7,147 nt of DNA from Pyrobaculum sp. (GCA_009903905.1 WYEI01000183.1:1-7147); one strand, 5' to 3'; shown: positions 1-7,067, numbered from the stretch's first letter. Numbers and translations: made by a program. The notes: generated by a model from the sequence alone, not told the origin.

Positions 1-692
1 TGACGCTTTATGTGGAGCAGAAAACGGGCAAAATCGTTCCGGTAACGGGGCCGCTTGGCATAAGGGTTGTCTCTATTGAATTCGCCTTGCCCAGCGACGA
101 CACTGCAGTCATATGGAGAGCCCCTCTGGTGAATCAGGCACTCAGGGACTTTGTGGCGCAGGTGGACTGGGGCCCGCTCGACGTCTTGGTTGTAGACCTG
201 CCGCCGGGCACTGGCGACGCCCCCCTGACGATAGCGCAGAGCCTGCAGGGGGGGCTAGACGGGAGCGTCGTGGTGACCATACCGACCGAGATCTCGCGTA
301 GGATAGTGTTGAAGTCAATAGACTTCTCCAGGAAACTTAACATCAGAGTTGCCGGTGTGGTTGAGAATATGTGTTGTTTCATGTGTCCCGGCGACGGGAA
401 GGTGTACTACATCTTCGGCAGAGACGCTGGTAAAAGAATCGCGGAGGCGGCGGGGGTGCCGTTCCTAGGGGGCATACCTATGGACCCCGAGTTCTCTCAG
501 TACCTAGACGCTGGGAGGCTCCACGAGTTCCTCGCGAAGGACAACGAGACTGCGAAGGCCGTTTTGTCTATCGTCGACAAGCTGGCGGAGATGTATAGGG
601 ACAAGCTGACGCAACAGGTCCAGCCGGGGCGGGAAAAGCCTAGGAGAATCTCGTTGTTGAAGCTCCCCGGCGAGGAGGAGGGGGAGAGCTAA
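1..692 (+). CDS. Mrp/NBP35-family P-loop ATPase, Fe-S cluster carrier (5' end missing)
   Basis: This is the C-terminal part of an Mrp/ApbC/Nbp35 ATPase, a cytosolic family that binds and transfers Fe-S clusters. The frame is open from base 3, so the gene starts upstream and the Walker A (KGGVGKS-type) region is outside the window; the GTG at 12 is internal. Counting from that GTG, visible family landmarks are GPLG (13-16), WRAP (35-38, usually WRGP), VVDLPPGTGD (60-69, Walker B/switch region), ENM (118-120), IFG and the late GGIPMDP segment. The cluster-binding CPxC of the family is altered: Cys125 is followed by P-G-D, so the second Cys is Asp128, while extra cysteines sit at 121 and 122, giving a CFMC shifted three residues upstream. 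The tail of about 45 residues is charged and ends acidic. The TAA overlaps the convergent cytidine deaminase stop. Family assignment is firm; the substrate of the carrier is not known. Confidence 0.9.
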   Translation, partial: TLYVEQKTGKIVPVTGPLGIRVVSIEFALPSDDTAVIWRAPLVNQALRDFVAQVDWGPLDVLVVDLPPGTGDAPLTIAQSLQGGLDGSVVVTIPTEISRRIVLKSIDFSRKLNIRVAGVVENMCCFMCPGDGKVYYIFGRDAGKRIAEAAGVPFLGGIPMDPEFSQYLDAGRLHEFLAKDNETAKAVLSIVDKLAEMYRDKLTQQVQPGREKPRRISLLKLPGEEEGES

Positions 693-1075
693 CTTCTCAG
701 GCTTCTGCCGGTGAAGGCGTGCGGCAGTAGCTCGCTTAGCTTTGCCGTGACGACCTTCTTTCTGCTGGCCATCACTATGAGTGCTTCTGGGTTAAATTCG
801 GCGATGACTTGTCTGCAGGCGCCGCAGGGCGGCGTCGGCTCCTCCGTGTCTGTGTAGACCACCACCGCCTCGATGTCTCTATCCCCCTCCGACACGGCCT
901 TAAACACGGCCACCCGCTCGGCGCACATGGTCAGGCCGTAGGAGGCGTTCTCCACGTTGACGCCGGTGTACACCTTACCGCTTTTTGTCTCTACCACCGC
1001 GGCGACTTTGAACTTGGAGTAGGGGGCGTACGCGTTGTCTATCGCCGCCTTGGCCTTTTCGATCAGGTCTTCCAT
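689..1075 (-). CDS. cdd: Cytidine deaminase
   Basis: Hydrolytic deaminase converting cytidine and deoxycytidine to uridine and deoxyuridine in cytosolic pyrimidine salvage. The 128-residue length is that of the homotetrameric class. Visible motifs are APYSKFKVAA (17-26), the substrate and zinc region NVENASYG (40-47) leading to the CAE triad (Cys51, catalytic Glu53), and PCGAC (83-87) with Cys84 and Cys87. Three Cys zinc ligands and one catalytic Glu is the tetrameric-type active site, and all are present. The start is ATG at 1075-1073; a TATA-like CTTAAAT (1096-1102) lies about 24 nt upstream, consistent with a leaderless mRNA. The TAG stop (691-689) overlaps the stop of the convergent Mrp gene, and the promoter is shared with the divergent gene at 1104. 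The gene is complete and nothing looks degraded. Confidence 0.96.
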   Translation of the reverse strand: MEDLIEKAKAAIDNAYAPYSKFKVAAVVETKSGKVYTGVNVENASYGLTMCAERVAVFKAVSEGDRDIEAVVVYTDTEEPTPPCGACRQVIAEFNPEALIVMASRKKVVTAKLSELLPHAFTGRSLRS

Positions 1076-1112
1076 GTGTCTTAATTTATATATGGATTTA
1101 AGGATGCAGCAC
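1076..1112. promoter_or_regulatory. Compact divergent promoter region (cdd / HhH-like gene)
   Basis: Only 28 bases separate the cdd ATG (1075) from the ATG at 1104. The best TATA sequence is TTTATATA at 1085-1092. On the plus strand its centre is about 24.5 nt before a GTG at 1113, the same spacing seen for other TATA boxes here. A weaker minus-strand CTTAAAT (1096-1102) is about 24 nt before the cdd start. The two boxes overlap the 5' ends of each other's transcripts, so only one side might be occupied at a time. This is read from spacing alone. Confidence 0.45.
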
Positions 1113-2045
1113 GTGGCGACCGCCGAAGAGGTGAGAAAGAAGATAGTGGAGCACGGAACATCTATACGTGATAGGGTTATTGAAAATCTTCCGCATAACT
1201 ACGCCTTGCTGGTGGAGCAGGTCAAGTCCATCTCGCGGACCTACAAGACCGACTTTGACACGTTCGTGGCCAGTCTCTCCAACGTGAGGGGGCTTGATCT
1301 TTTGATAACATACACAGCGCTTGTGGCGTTGCTGAGCAAACATAAGCCGCTCAGCGATGCGGAGCTTAAGAACTTAGCCGCCGCGTATGAGAAACACGTC
1401 TACGACGTGTTCTCCGCCTCGAGAATACGGAGGGCCCTCGAGGAGGTGGGCGTCGAGAAAGACGTCGCAAACCAGGTCATCACAGACGTTTTGAGGGCTT
1501 CCAGCGTCATAAACAACAAATACAAGTCCCTACACCTCTGGATAGCTAAGCAGAGAAAAATCGCGGATTTCGAAAACGGCATTAGGGAAGTAGTTTTCAG
1601 GGGGGAGGGCGGCAACCGAGTCGGCAGAGGCGTGAAGCTCTTCCTCCGCCTCTTTATACACGAGACGAACATCCCGCTGGCTACCAAGATAGCCTACGGC
1701 CAAGAACACAAGAAGTACATACTCCACGGAGACATGTACACGGCGCTTGTGACGTTGAGATCAGGGGCGTTTGAAGACGTGCCAACTCTCACAGCCGAGA
1801 GGGTTAAGGCACGAGTCGCGAAAAGGCTACTCTGCGAAGCCAAAGAAGGCAAATGCCGCGACGTGGTGCTGAGGCTCGAAAGCATCCGCGGCCTCGTGAG
1901 ACACGTGGGCAAAATAAGCGGAGATCCCGTGCTCTTCGAACGGGGCGCCTACGACATAGGCTCCAAATACTGCAAAGACTTGAAATGCGAAGAGTGCCCA
2001 CTTAAAGACATCTGCAGAAGACACACCTTTATCAAAGTGAAATAA
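1104..2045 (+). CDS. Uncharacterised protein with C-terminal EndoIII-like Fe-S cysteine cluster; possible divergent HhH-GPD DNA glycosylase
   Basis: I do not recognise this as a named gene. The 313-residue protein has a helical N-terminal part (about 1-150), then basic KLFLRLFIHET (178-188), then HGDMYTALVTLRSGAF (208-223), and ends with four cysteines at 290, 295, 298 and 304 (CX4CX2CX5C). The end, with KCEECPLKDIC, resembles the [4Fe-4S] loop of endonuclease III/MutY, which is usually CX6CX2CX5C. In that superfamily a helix-hairpin-helix is followed by a catalytic Asp in a VDTHVxRV-like strand; Asp210 sits at a comparable place and Lys178 could be the lyase Lys. Two more cysteines are at 244 and 251. 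These matches are by eye and weak outside the Cys loop. A Cas4/RecB-type C-terminal Cys motif was considered, but four clustered Cys favours the EndoIII type. Start choices in frame are ATG 1092, ATG 1104 and GTG 1113; 1104 avoids the TATA box, and 1113 fits TATA spacing best. Two in-frame stops end it (2043-2048). Confidence 0.8.
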   Translation: MQHVATAEEVRKKIVEHGTSIRDRVIENLPHNYALLVEQVKSISRTYKTDFDTFVASLSNVRGLDLLITYTALVALLSKHKPLSDAELKNLAAAYEKHVYDVFSASRIRRALEEVGVEKDVANQVITDVLRASSVINNKYKSLHLWIAKQRKIADFENGIREVVFRGEGGNRVGRGVKLFLRLFIHETNIPLATKIAYGQEHKKYILHGDMYTALVTLRSGAFEDVPTLTAERVKARVAKRLLCEAKEGKCRDVVLRLESIRGLVRHVGKISGDPVLFERGAYDIGSKYCKDLKCEECPLKDICRRHTFIKVK

Positions 2046-2050
2046 TAAAA
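2041..2050 (+). promoter_or_regulatory. TATA-like element for the SDR gene
   Basis: AATAATAAAA, centred about 25.5 nt before the ATG at 2071, overlaps the tandem TAA TAA stops of the preceding gene. The spacing matches leaderless archaeal initiation, so the SDR gene could be transcribed alone as well as by read-through. A GGTGA at 2054-2058 could instead act as a ribosome binding site on a read-through transcript, though it lies rather far (12 nt) from the ATG. Confidence 0.4.
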
Positions 2051-2070
2051 ACAGGTGAATCAAGCTGGTT

Positions 2071-2850
2071 ATGCTGAAGGGGAAAGTTTCTATAGTAACT
2101 GCGGCGAGCCGGGGCATAGGAGCCGGCGTGGCTTCTGTCTTGGCGAGGGAGGGGTCAGACCTAGTCATAGCGTCAAGAGACTCGGCGAGGCTTGAGAAGC
2201 TCGCGAGGGAGCTTGAGGCTAAATACGGCGTCTCGGTGGTGCCCGTCCAGGCTGATCTAACCAAGAGGGAGGACGTGAGGCGGATAGCGGAGGCCGCTAT
2301 CCGCCACTTCGGCAAAGTGGATGTGTTGGCCTACAATACAGGGCCGCCTAAGCCCGGCGCGTTTATGGAGCTCTCCGAGGAGGATTGGGAATACGGGGTG
2401 AGGCTTCTCCTCATGAGCGCCGTCTGGATAACCAGAGACGTGTTGCCCCACATGGCTGAGAGGAGACAGGGCCGTCTGATATACATAACCTCATCCACGC
2501 TGAAACAGCCGATTCCGACGCTTACGCTTTCCAACGTCATTAGAATTTCCCTGGCAGGCCTGGTGAAGACTCTGGCATATCAGCTGGGGCCGTACAACAT
2601 CTTGGTTAACGGGATCATGCAGGGGTATGTTGACACTGAACGCGTCAGGGAGGTGGCGGCCGCCAGGGCGCAGAGGGAGGGGCGCAGAGTTGAAGACGTC
2701 ATAAAAGAGGTAGAGAGGGAGGTTCCCCTGGGCAGGCTGGCTAAGCCGGAGGAGATCGGCGAGCTGGTGGCCTTCCTGGCGTCAGACAAGGCCAGCTATA
2801 TCACTGGGTCGCTGATACTTATCGACGGGGGGAGGACCCTATGTATATAG
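2071..2850 (+). CDS. SDR-fold oxidoreductase with non-canonical catalytic site
   Basis: A 259-residue Rossmann-fold short-chain dehydrogenase/reductase, close to the usual 250 residues. The N-terminal nucleotide motif is TAASRGIG (10-17), with Ala11 replacing the first Gly of TGxxxGxG. ADL (61-63) and the NTGPP segment (89-93, in place of NNAG) are recognisable, as are the late [12 protein letters not shown] and [10 protein letters not shown] segments typical of 3-oxoacyl-ACP reductase-like SDRs. The Ser region (TSS, 140-142) is present, but aligning the following GLVKTLA helix puts Ser154 and Arg158 where the catalytic YxxxK Tyr and Lys belong. I recall a conserved-domain subgroup called BKR_like_SDR_like defined by such an imperfect tetrad, so this is probably a known divergent lineage and not a decayed gene. 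Substrate and activity cannot be stated. The start is ATG 2071, 25 nt after the preceding gene; the TAG overlaps glyA by 12 nt. Confidence 0.9.
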   Translation: MLKGKVSIVTAASRGIGAGVASVLAREGSDLVIASRDSARLEKLARELEAKYGVSVVPVQADLTKREDVRRIAEAAIRHFGKVDVLAYNTGPPKPGAFMELSEEDWEYGVRLLLMSAVWITRDVLPHMAERRQGRLIYITSSTLKQPIPTLTLSNVIRISLAGLVKTLAYQLGPYNILVNGIMQGYVDTERVREVAAARAQREGRRVEDVIKEVEREVPLGRLAKPEEIGELVAFLASDKASYITGSLILIDGGRTLCI

Positions 2851-4131
2851 GTTCAACGAGGCAAACAGCTTGTCTACAATTTCTCTATTTATCTTGAAGC
2901 CGTATTTAATCTCTAGATACGCCTTTCTGAAGGCCGCCACGTCGCGCCTAACCGAGGCCGGGTCCTCGCCTCTCAGCACACGCGCTATGAATCTAGCGAT
3001 TTCTCGCATCTCGTCTCTCCCCATGCCGAACCGCGTCATCTCCTGGACGCCTATTCTAATTCCGCTGGGCTTCAACATGCTTTTGTCCCAAGGCAGGGCG
3101 TTTTTGTTGACTATTACGTTCGCCTCCTCAAGCAACGCCGCAACCTTGTCGCCGCCGCCGAATTTAGAGACGTCTACCGCCACCTGGTGCGTCTTCGTGA
3201 ACCCCTGCCTTTCTGCAACCGGCGTGATTCCCTCCGCAGAAAGCGCCTCGGCCAGCGCCTTGGCGTTCTCCACTATCTTGGCCGCGTATTCTCTTCCAAA
3301 CACCTCCATCTCGACCAGAGTCACGTAGGTGGCGGCGTAGCGGTGCAGGTGGTAGTTGGAGGTGAAGGTGGGGAACACGGCCCTTTGTATCTGCACATTT
3401 ACCTCATCCCCCAACACAGTGGCTATGAGCCCGCCTTGAGGCCCTGGAAAAGTCTTGTGGGTAGACGTGGTGGTTACGTGGGCGCCCTCTTTTAACGGGT
3501 TTGGAAAAACGCCGCCGACTATTAAGCCGAAGACGTGTGCCGAGTCGTGGAGCACATAGGCGCCCACAGTCTTCGCGATTTCTGCTATCTCCTTGACTGG
3601 ATGCGGAAACAGATAAAGCGACGCTCCGAGAATTACGAGGTTCGGCCTCTTCTCCTCTATAACCTTACGTGCGGCGTCTACGTCTATGTTGAAGTTATCC
3701 ATGTCCCACGGCAACTCCGCAGACCTGAGTCTGAGCGCCTTCAGCCCGCCGACTGTGTTGTGGCTTATGTGCCCCCCGAACTTCACAGGCAGAGAGGCGA
3801 CGAGGCCTCCCTCGGGGGCCAGGGCGAGATACGTGGCCAAGTTAGCCACTGTGCCGGAGATCGGCCTCACGTCGACGAACGCCGCGCCGAGGGCCCTGGC
3901 AAATCGCTTGGATAGGGAGTCCTCCAACACGTCTACATATTTCGTCCCCTGGTAGTACCGCTGGCCCACCGTGCCCTCTGCATATCTACCAGCTAAGTCA
4001 TTCACGTAGAGGAGCTCCGCAAGAGGCGACATTACGTTTTCGCTGGCGATGAGGTTTATAGTCTCGCCCCTCCTCCAGGCGTTGTGTCTTAATACGGTGT
4101 CTATGACATCCATAACCTCTTGGGGAAACAT
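2839..4131 (-). CDS. glyA: Serine hydroxymethyltransferase
   Basis: PLP enzyme interconverting serine and glycine while loading a one-carbon unit onto a pterin cofactor (tetrahydrofolate or an archaeal modified pterin; the sequence does not say which). The 430-residue length is full for the archaeal family. Landmarks are NLIASENV (26-33), the GRYAEG and [12 protein letters not shown] region (48-67), GGHISHN (119-125), LHDSAHVFG (194-202) with Asp196 and His199 contacting PLP, and [14 protein letters not shown] (221-234), where Lys226 is the Schiff-base lysine. C-terminal [14 protein letters not shown] (354-367 approx.) is also typical. The start is ATG 4131; an AATTAATT (4151-4158) about 23.5 nt upstream supports a leaderless mRNA. 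The gene starts 29 nt after the MoaC-family stop on the same strand, and its TAG (2841-2839) lies inside the end of the convergent SDR gene. Confidence 0.98.
   Translation of the reverse strand: MFPQEVMDVIDTVLRHNAWRRGETINLIASENVMSPLAELLYVNDLAGRYAEGTVGQRYYQGTKYVDVLEDSLSKRFARALGAAFVDVRPISGTVANLATYLALAPEGGLVASLPVKFGGHISHNTVGGLKALRLRSAELPWDMDNFNIDVDAARKVIEEKRPNLVILGASLYLFPHPVKEIAEIAKTVGAYVLHDSAHVFGLIVGGVFPNPLKEGAHVTTTSTHKTFPGPQGGLIATVLGDEVNVQIQRAVFPTFTSNYHLHRYAATYVTLVEMEVFGREYAAKIVENAKALAEALSAEGITPVAERQGFTKTHQVAVDVSKFGGGDKVAALLEEANVIVNKNALPWDKSMLKPSGIRIGVQEMTRFGMGRDEMREIARFIARVLRGEDPASVRRDVAAFRKAYLEIKYGFKINREIVDKLFASLNLYT
2880..2895 (+). terminator. Possible pyrimidine-rich terminator for the SDR transcript
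   Basis: TTTCTCTATTTATCTT starts about 30 nt after the SDR stop, inside the antisense of the glyA 3' end. Archaeal termination often occurs at T-rich tracts without a hairpin, and no intergenic space exists here. The tract is also explained by glyA codons, so the call is weak. Confidence 0.25.
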
Positions 4132-4150
4132 AGCCCATATATTTCGCCAG

Positions 4151-4158
4151 AATTAATT
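4151..4158 (-). promoter_or_regulatory. TATA box for glyA
   Basis: AATTAATT, centred about 23.5 nt before the glyA ATG at 4131, immediately follows the stop codon (4163-4161) of the upstream MoaC-family gene. Its position implies a separate glyA promoter with transcription starting at or next to the start codon. Confidence 0.5.
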
Positions 4159-4160
4159 GT

Positions 4161-4898
4161 TTAGCCCCGCTCTAGCGATATTATCCGAACCTTGGTATGT
4201 GGGTACTGACCCTCCTCATCTTTCTCCCACTTCTTCAACATGTCCCAAATGGTTAGGAACGCGACGCCCACGGCGAAAAGCGCCTCCGGAGCCGGGGGGA
4301 GGTCTCTGGCCTTGATTGTGACGTGGGCTCTTAGCGTGTCTGCTACGTCTACGTCTATTTTGAGGTGTTGAACGGCGGGGCAGGGGCCCCCCACGAGTTC
4401 GCAGAGCCTCTTGACGTTGAGGGCAACGGCCGTCTGCGCCGCATGGAGCGGGTGGCCCTTCTCCACCGGCTTATTGACCAGCTCTAGGTTCCTCATCTCC
4501 ATCTCGCCGTATGCAGACGCCAGGAGGTCGCCCTCTCTCGGAAGAGCGGTCTCTACGGGTTGCGGCGGCGTGACTGGCTGTGCGACGCCTTTACGTTTCA
4601 CGTCTACTGAGAGGTTCTTCAAGGCAGTGGAGCCGGAGGCCACGGCTCCCGTCAACGCCCCGAAGAGGACGTCCATCTCGACGCCGGTTTGCCACTCGGC
4701 AAAGCCCTCGACGTAGAGCTTGCCGTCTCTGCAGTGTGCAGAGGCTGAGAGAGGTAGTGGGTGCAGAAACGGGAGGTAGCGGTATGCGTTCGCCGCGGCG
4801 CGTATGGCAGACGCCGTGTTGCAAACGTTGACGGAGATCTCGACGGAGGCCTTTGCGTATCTAGAGACGTCGGGTTTCCTAGAGACGTCGACTATCAT
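4161..4898 (-). CDS. moaC: Tandem (fused) MoaC-like protein: two MoaC domains with complementary active-site motifs
   Basis: MoaC is cyclic pyranopterin monophosphate synthase in molybdenum/tungsten cofactor synthesis, normally about 160 residues and multimeric. This 245-residue protein (counting from ATG 4898) holds two MoaC-like halves joined near residues 100-125 by a Pro-rich linker. Half 1 has VDVSRKP (3-9), LHPLPL (45-50; His46 aligns with E. coli His77) and TGVEMD (71-76; Glu74 with Glu112). Half 2 has KG (147-148; Lys147 with Lys51), KR (163-164) at the same spacing as E. coli, PEAL, and TIWDMLK (216-222; Asp219 and Lys222 with Asp128 and Lys131), then VRIISLERG. Half 1 lacks the Lys51 and DMxK residues; half 2 has Cys173 for His77 and Ala for Glu112. 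Each half thus lacks what the other keeps. Start: ATG 4898 overlaps the upstream stop as ATGA and has GAGGTG six nt before it; a GTG at 4907 (248 residues) lies within that Shine-Dalgarno. E. coli numbering is from memory. Confidence 0.82.
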   Translation of the reverse strand: MIVDVSRKPDVSRYAKASVEISVNVCNTASAIRAAANAYRYLPFLHPLPLSASAHCRDGKLYVEGFAEWQTGVEMDVLFGALTGAVASGSTALKNLSVDVKRKGVAQPVTPPQPVETALPREGDLLASAYGEMEMRNLELVNKPVEKGHPLHAAQTAVALNVKRLCELVGGPCPAVQHLKIDVDVADTLRAHVTIKARDLPPAPEALFAVGVAFLTIWDMLKKWEKDEEGQYPHTKVRIISLERG

Positions 4899-5224
4899 TG
4901 AAAGCACCTCTCCGCGTCTTCGTGCAACCTCCTAAGCTCCGACTGTGTCAGCTTGCGTCTCTCGGCCCTCTGGAGCAGGATCTTGGCCGCTAGCAACCTG
5001 GCGTTTCTCTCGTCTAGCTCCTTCATCAAATGGCTTAACAACTCGTCGCAGTTCTCCACAGGCGCGTCGACGTACTTCTCAAAGAGCTTCGCCTTCTTTA
5101 TCTCCACCTCGACCCAGGAGTGGTCTACCTGCGGCACGGGCCATCTGTGGCCGCAACGTTTACACACAAACTCGCTACTCGGGAGGAGCATTAAGTCCCT
5201 TGAACCACACAGGGGGCAAGACAC
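4895..5224 (-). CDS. Small zinc-ribbon protein of unknown function
   Basis: A 109-residue protein I do not recognise. The N-terminus is a treble-cysteine-pair ribbon: CPLCG (Cys3, Cys6) and CKRCG (Cys21, Cys24), followed by HRWPV, in the style of TFIIB/TFS-type zinc ribbons. The rest (about 36-109) is predicted by eye to be charged helices, with heptad-like leucines in 61-100 ([19 protein letters not shown]). No other domain is visible, and Cys59 and Cys107 are isolated. It could bind nucleic acid or a protein partner, but nothing in the sequence decides this. The start is GTG 5224, the only start that keeps the first CxxC, with TTAAAA-type TATA sequence about 23.5 nt upstream. Its TGA overlaps the MoaC-family ATG (ATGA), so the two proteins are likely made together from one transcript. 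Confidence 0.85.
   Translation of the reverse strand: MSCPLCGSRDLMLLPSSEFVCKRCGHRWPVPQVDHSWVEVEIKKAKLFEKYVDAPVENCDELLSHLMKELDERNARLLAAKILLQRAERRKLTQSELRRLHEDAERCFQ
4905..4913 (-). promoter_or_regulatory. Shine-Dalgarno site deciding the MoaC-family start
   Basis: GGAGAGGTG, with a six-base GAGGTG match to the archaeal 16S 3' end, lies 6 nt before ATG 4898, inside the last codons of the zinc-ribbon gene. It supports translation of an internal cistron starting at 4898 and argues against the GTG at 4907, which forms part of the site. Confidence 0.65.
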
Positions 5225-5244
5225 GAGCTGTTAGATAGATTGAG

Positions 5245-5250
5245 TTAAAA
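5245..5250 (-). promoter_or_regulatory. TATA-like element for the zinc ribbon-moaC unit
   Basis: Minus-strand TTTTAA (5250-5245) lies in the 31-base gap after the fni stop, centred about 23.5 nt before the GTG at 5224. The spacing equals that of the glyA and rpl2 boxes, which supports both the GTG start and leaderless transcription. Confidence 0.45.
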
Positions 5251-5255
5251 TGCCT

Positions 5256-6308
5256 TTAGCAGTGAAGCCTCCGCTGTTCTATCCAGTTCCGAAGCCTTGG
5301 CCCGTAGACCCGTGGCGCCAACGCGAGGTCTTGCACGGTGCGGGACCCCGTGAGGAACATGGCGACCTTGACCTCTGTAGCTACCGTCTCTATCTCCTCT
5401 CTTAACCTGCCCTCCAGCACCGCCTTTAGAAACGGCTGGGACATGGTGAAGAAGTTGGCGCCGAGGGCAATCGCCCTCGCCCCGTCGAGGCCGCCTCTGA
5501 TGCCGCCCGACGCTATGACGAAGCCGGTATATGCGGACTTAACCTCGCAGATGGAGGCCGCGGTGGGTATGCCCCACGTCTTGAAGGTCTCGGCGGCTCT
5601 TTGATGCGGGCCGGAGGCCCTGGCGCCCTCTATGGCCACGAAGGAGGTGCCTCCGAAGCCGCCGACATCTACGGCGTCTGCGAGGCCCGTGAGTCGGGCG
5701 GCTACCTCTTTTGAAATGCCGTTGCCCACCTCCTTGACGATAAGGGGCTTGCCGGCGGCTTTTTTGACAATTTTTATTTTTTCCAGCACGCCTCTGAAGC
5801 GGGGCTCTCCCTCGGGCTGCACCGCCTCCTGTGCTGGGTTTAAGTGTATTGCAACGGCGTAGGCGTCGATCATGTCGACCGCCTGGGCCACCCACTCGGC
5901 CAGCTTCTCCTCAGACAGCTCAGCTAACTGAGGCGCGCCTAGGTTGGCCACCTTGGGTACAGATGGGGCGTTCTGTTTAACCACCTCAAACGTCCACCTC
6001 ACCTCTGGCTTCATCAACGCGATTCTCTGAGAGCCGACGTATATGGGTATGCCGAACTCCTCGGCCGCCTTGGCCAACTCGGCGTTTATCTTACCGGCGA
6101 GCTCCGTCCCGCCCGTCATGGCGCCTATGCCAAATGGGGCATTTACCTTAACTCCCAAAAAACGCGTGGAGAAGTCCACATCAGAGAGGTCTATCTCAGG
6201 AAGCGCGTTGTGTATGAGAAAAACCTCCTCAAGCCAAGAGGTGCCCACCTGCGAAATTTCCGACGCGGCTAGGTAGATGTGGTCGTTCTTCCGCTTATCT
6301 ATCGCCAT
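5256..6308 (-). CDS. fni: Type 2 isopentenyl-diphosphate delta-isomerase (FMN- and NAD(P)H-dependent)
   Basis: Cytosolic flavoenzyme that interconverts IPP and DMAPP, the allylic starter for the isoprenoid chains of archaeal ether lipids. The 350 residues are full length for the TIM-barrel type 2 family. Motifs in order: RKNDHI (6-11), GAMTGG (62-67), VGSQR (91-95), NLGAPQ (122-127), [13 protein letters not shown] (155-167) with the conserved Gln and Glu of the active site, KEVGNG (192-197), [11 protein letters not shown] (213-223) and [11 protein letters not shown] (276-286), the last two binding FMN phosphate. No key segment is missing. The ATG (6308-6306) shares one base with the rpl2 TAA (TAATG), and no separate promoter or clear Shine-Dalgarno is visible, so translation is probably coupled to rpl2. 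The gene ends 31 nt before the zinc-ribbon start. Confidence 0.98.
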   Translation of the reverse strand: MAIDKRKNDHIYLAASEISQVGTSWLEEVFLIHNALPEIDLSDVDFSTRFLGVKVNAPFGIGAMTGGTELAGKINAELAKAAEEFGIPIYVGSQRIALMKPEVRWTFEVVKQNAPSVPKVANLGAPQLAELSEEKLAEWVAQAVDMIDAYAVAIHLNPAQEAVQPEGEPRFRGVLEKIKIVKKAAGKPLIVKEVGNGISKEVAARLTGLADAVDVGGFGGTSFVAIEGARASGPHQRAAETFKTWGIPTAASICEVKSAYTGFVIASGGIRGGLDGARAIALGANFFTMSQPFLKAVLEGRLREEIETVATEVKVAMFLTGSRTVQDLALAPRVYGPRLRNWIEQRRLHC

Positions 6309-7048
6309 TACTGTTTCTGTTGCGCCCTAGCCCTCACACATCCGCGGCCGGTACAACGCGAGCCGACGAAGCCGACCTTCTGGCCTGGAGACGCCGTCTT
6401 AGGCACAGGGGTGCCACCCTTCTGGTGCGAGCCGCCGCCGTGTGGATGCGCATACGGCGACATGGCCTTGCCTCTGACGAGCGGGTACTTCCACGCCTTT
6501 GCCTTGGCTCTGTAATACTTTTTACCGGCTTTCAACAGAGGCTTCTCGATCCTCCCGCCGCCTGCCACTATGCCGACGGTAGCCCTCCCCCTTGAATCAA
6601 CCTCAACAGTCCTTCCGCTGGGCAACCTCACTATGGTCTTGTTTTCTTCAGGTTTCTGGCCTATCACCACGGCGTATGTGCCGCCGGACCTGGCGAATTT
6701 GCCCCCGTCCCCCGGCCTCTTCTCCACGTTGAAAATCATAGTGCCCTCGGGGATCTTGCCCAGCGTCATGACGTTGCCCGTCTTTGGAGACGCCGCCTCG
6801 CCCACCTCCACCACCTGGCCCACGTAGAGACCCTCCGCGGCGTAGTTGAAGAATTCAACGCCGTTTTCCAGCCTTATCTTAGCCACCGGCGCGTTGAGGC
6901 CCGGCTCGTGGAGGATATCAACCACGTAGCCTCTCCCCGAAGCCGCCGCAAGCGGCGGATACCTCACAGGCCCGTCTCTCTTCCAGCTAGGCGACCGGAA
7001 CTGTGAACCGCCTCTCCCCCTCCTCTGCACAAGGATCCTCTTGCCCAT
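6308..7048 (-). CDS. rpl2: Large subunit ribosomal protein L2 (uL2), archaeal type
   Basis: Core protein of the 50S subunit, near the peptidyl-transferase centre and the L1/bridge region. The 246-residue length and the start [14 protein letters not shown] are archaeal/eukaryotic style. Landmarks: EGTMIFNVE (101-109), GGGRIEKP (163-170), AGK (174-176), [13 protein letters not shown] (194-206), where the HPHGGG loop contains the strongly conserved His contacting 23S rRNA, and the basic tail ending RARAQQKQ. Translation starts at ATG 7048, 24.5 nt downstream of the centre of a palindromic TATA box. It is the first gene of a unit with fni; neither L23/L4 upstream nor S19 downstream is seen, so it is detached from the classical L3-L4-L23-L2-S19 order at least on its 3' side. 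Confidence 0.98.
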   Translation of the reverse strand: MGKRILVQRRGRGGSQFRSPSWKRDGPVRYPPLAAASGRGYVVDILHEPGLNAPVAKIRLENGVEFFNYAAEGLYVGQVVEVGEAASPKTGNVMTLGKIPEGTMIFNVEKRPGDGGKFARSGGTYAVVIGQKPEENKTIVRLPSGRTVEVDSRGRATVGIVAGGGRIEKPLLKAGKKYYRAKAKAWKYPLVRGKAMSPYAHPHGGGSHQKGGTPVPKTASPGQKVGFVGSRCTGRGCVRARAQQKQ

Positions 7049-7067
7049 CGCGCACCAAGAGAGAACA

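Noticed and set aside
745..806. GTGACGA and GCGATGA motifs on the plus strand within cdd as possible C boxes
   Set aside because: No CTGA follows at guide spacing, and the sequence is explained by cdd codons.
1035..1103. N-terminal extension of the HhH-like protein to an ATG at 1035
   Set aside because: It would overlap cdd by 41 nt and run through both promoter elements; the extension looks like non-coding translation.
2870..3328. Long plus-strand open frames opposite glyA
   Set aside because: They are antisense shadows of a firmly identified gene, with low-complexity composition and no recognisable domain.
4411..4831. Plus-strand open frames opposite the MoaC gene
   Set aside because: They are GC-rich antisense frames rich in Arg, Ser and Pro with no motifs; the minus frame has clear MoaC motifs.
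5760..5783. T-rich runs on the plus strand resembling a terminator
   Set aside because: They are the complement of lysine and isoleucine codons in fni, and no plus-strand gene ends nearby.
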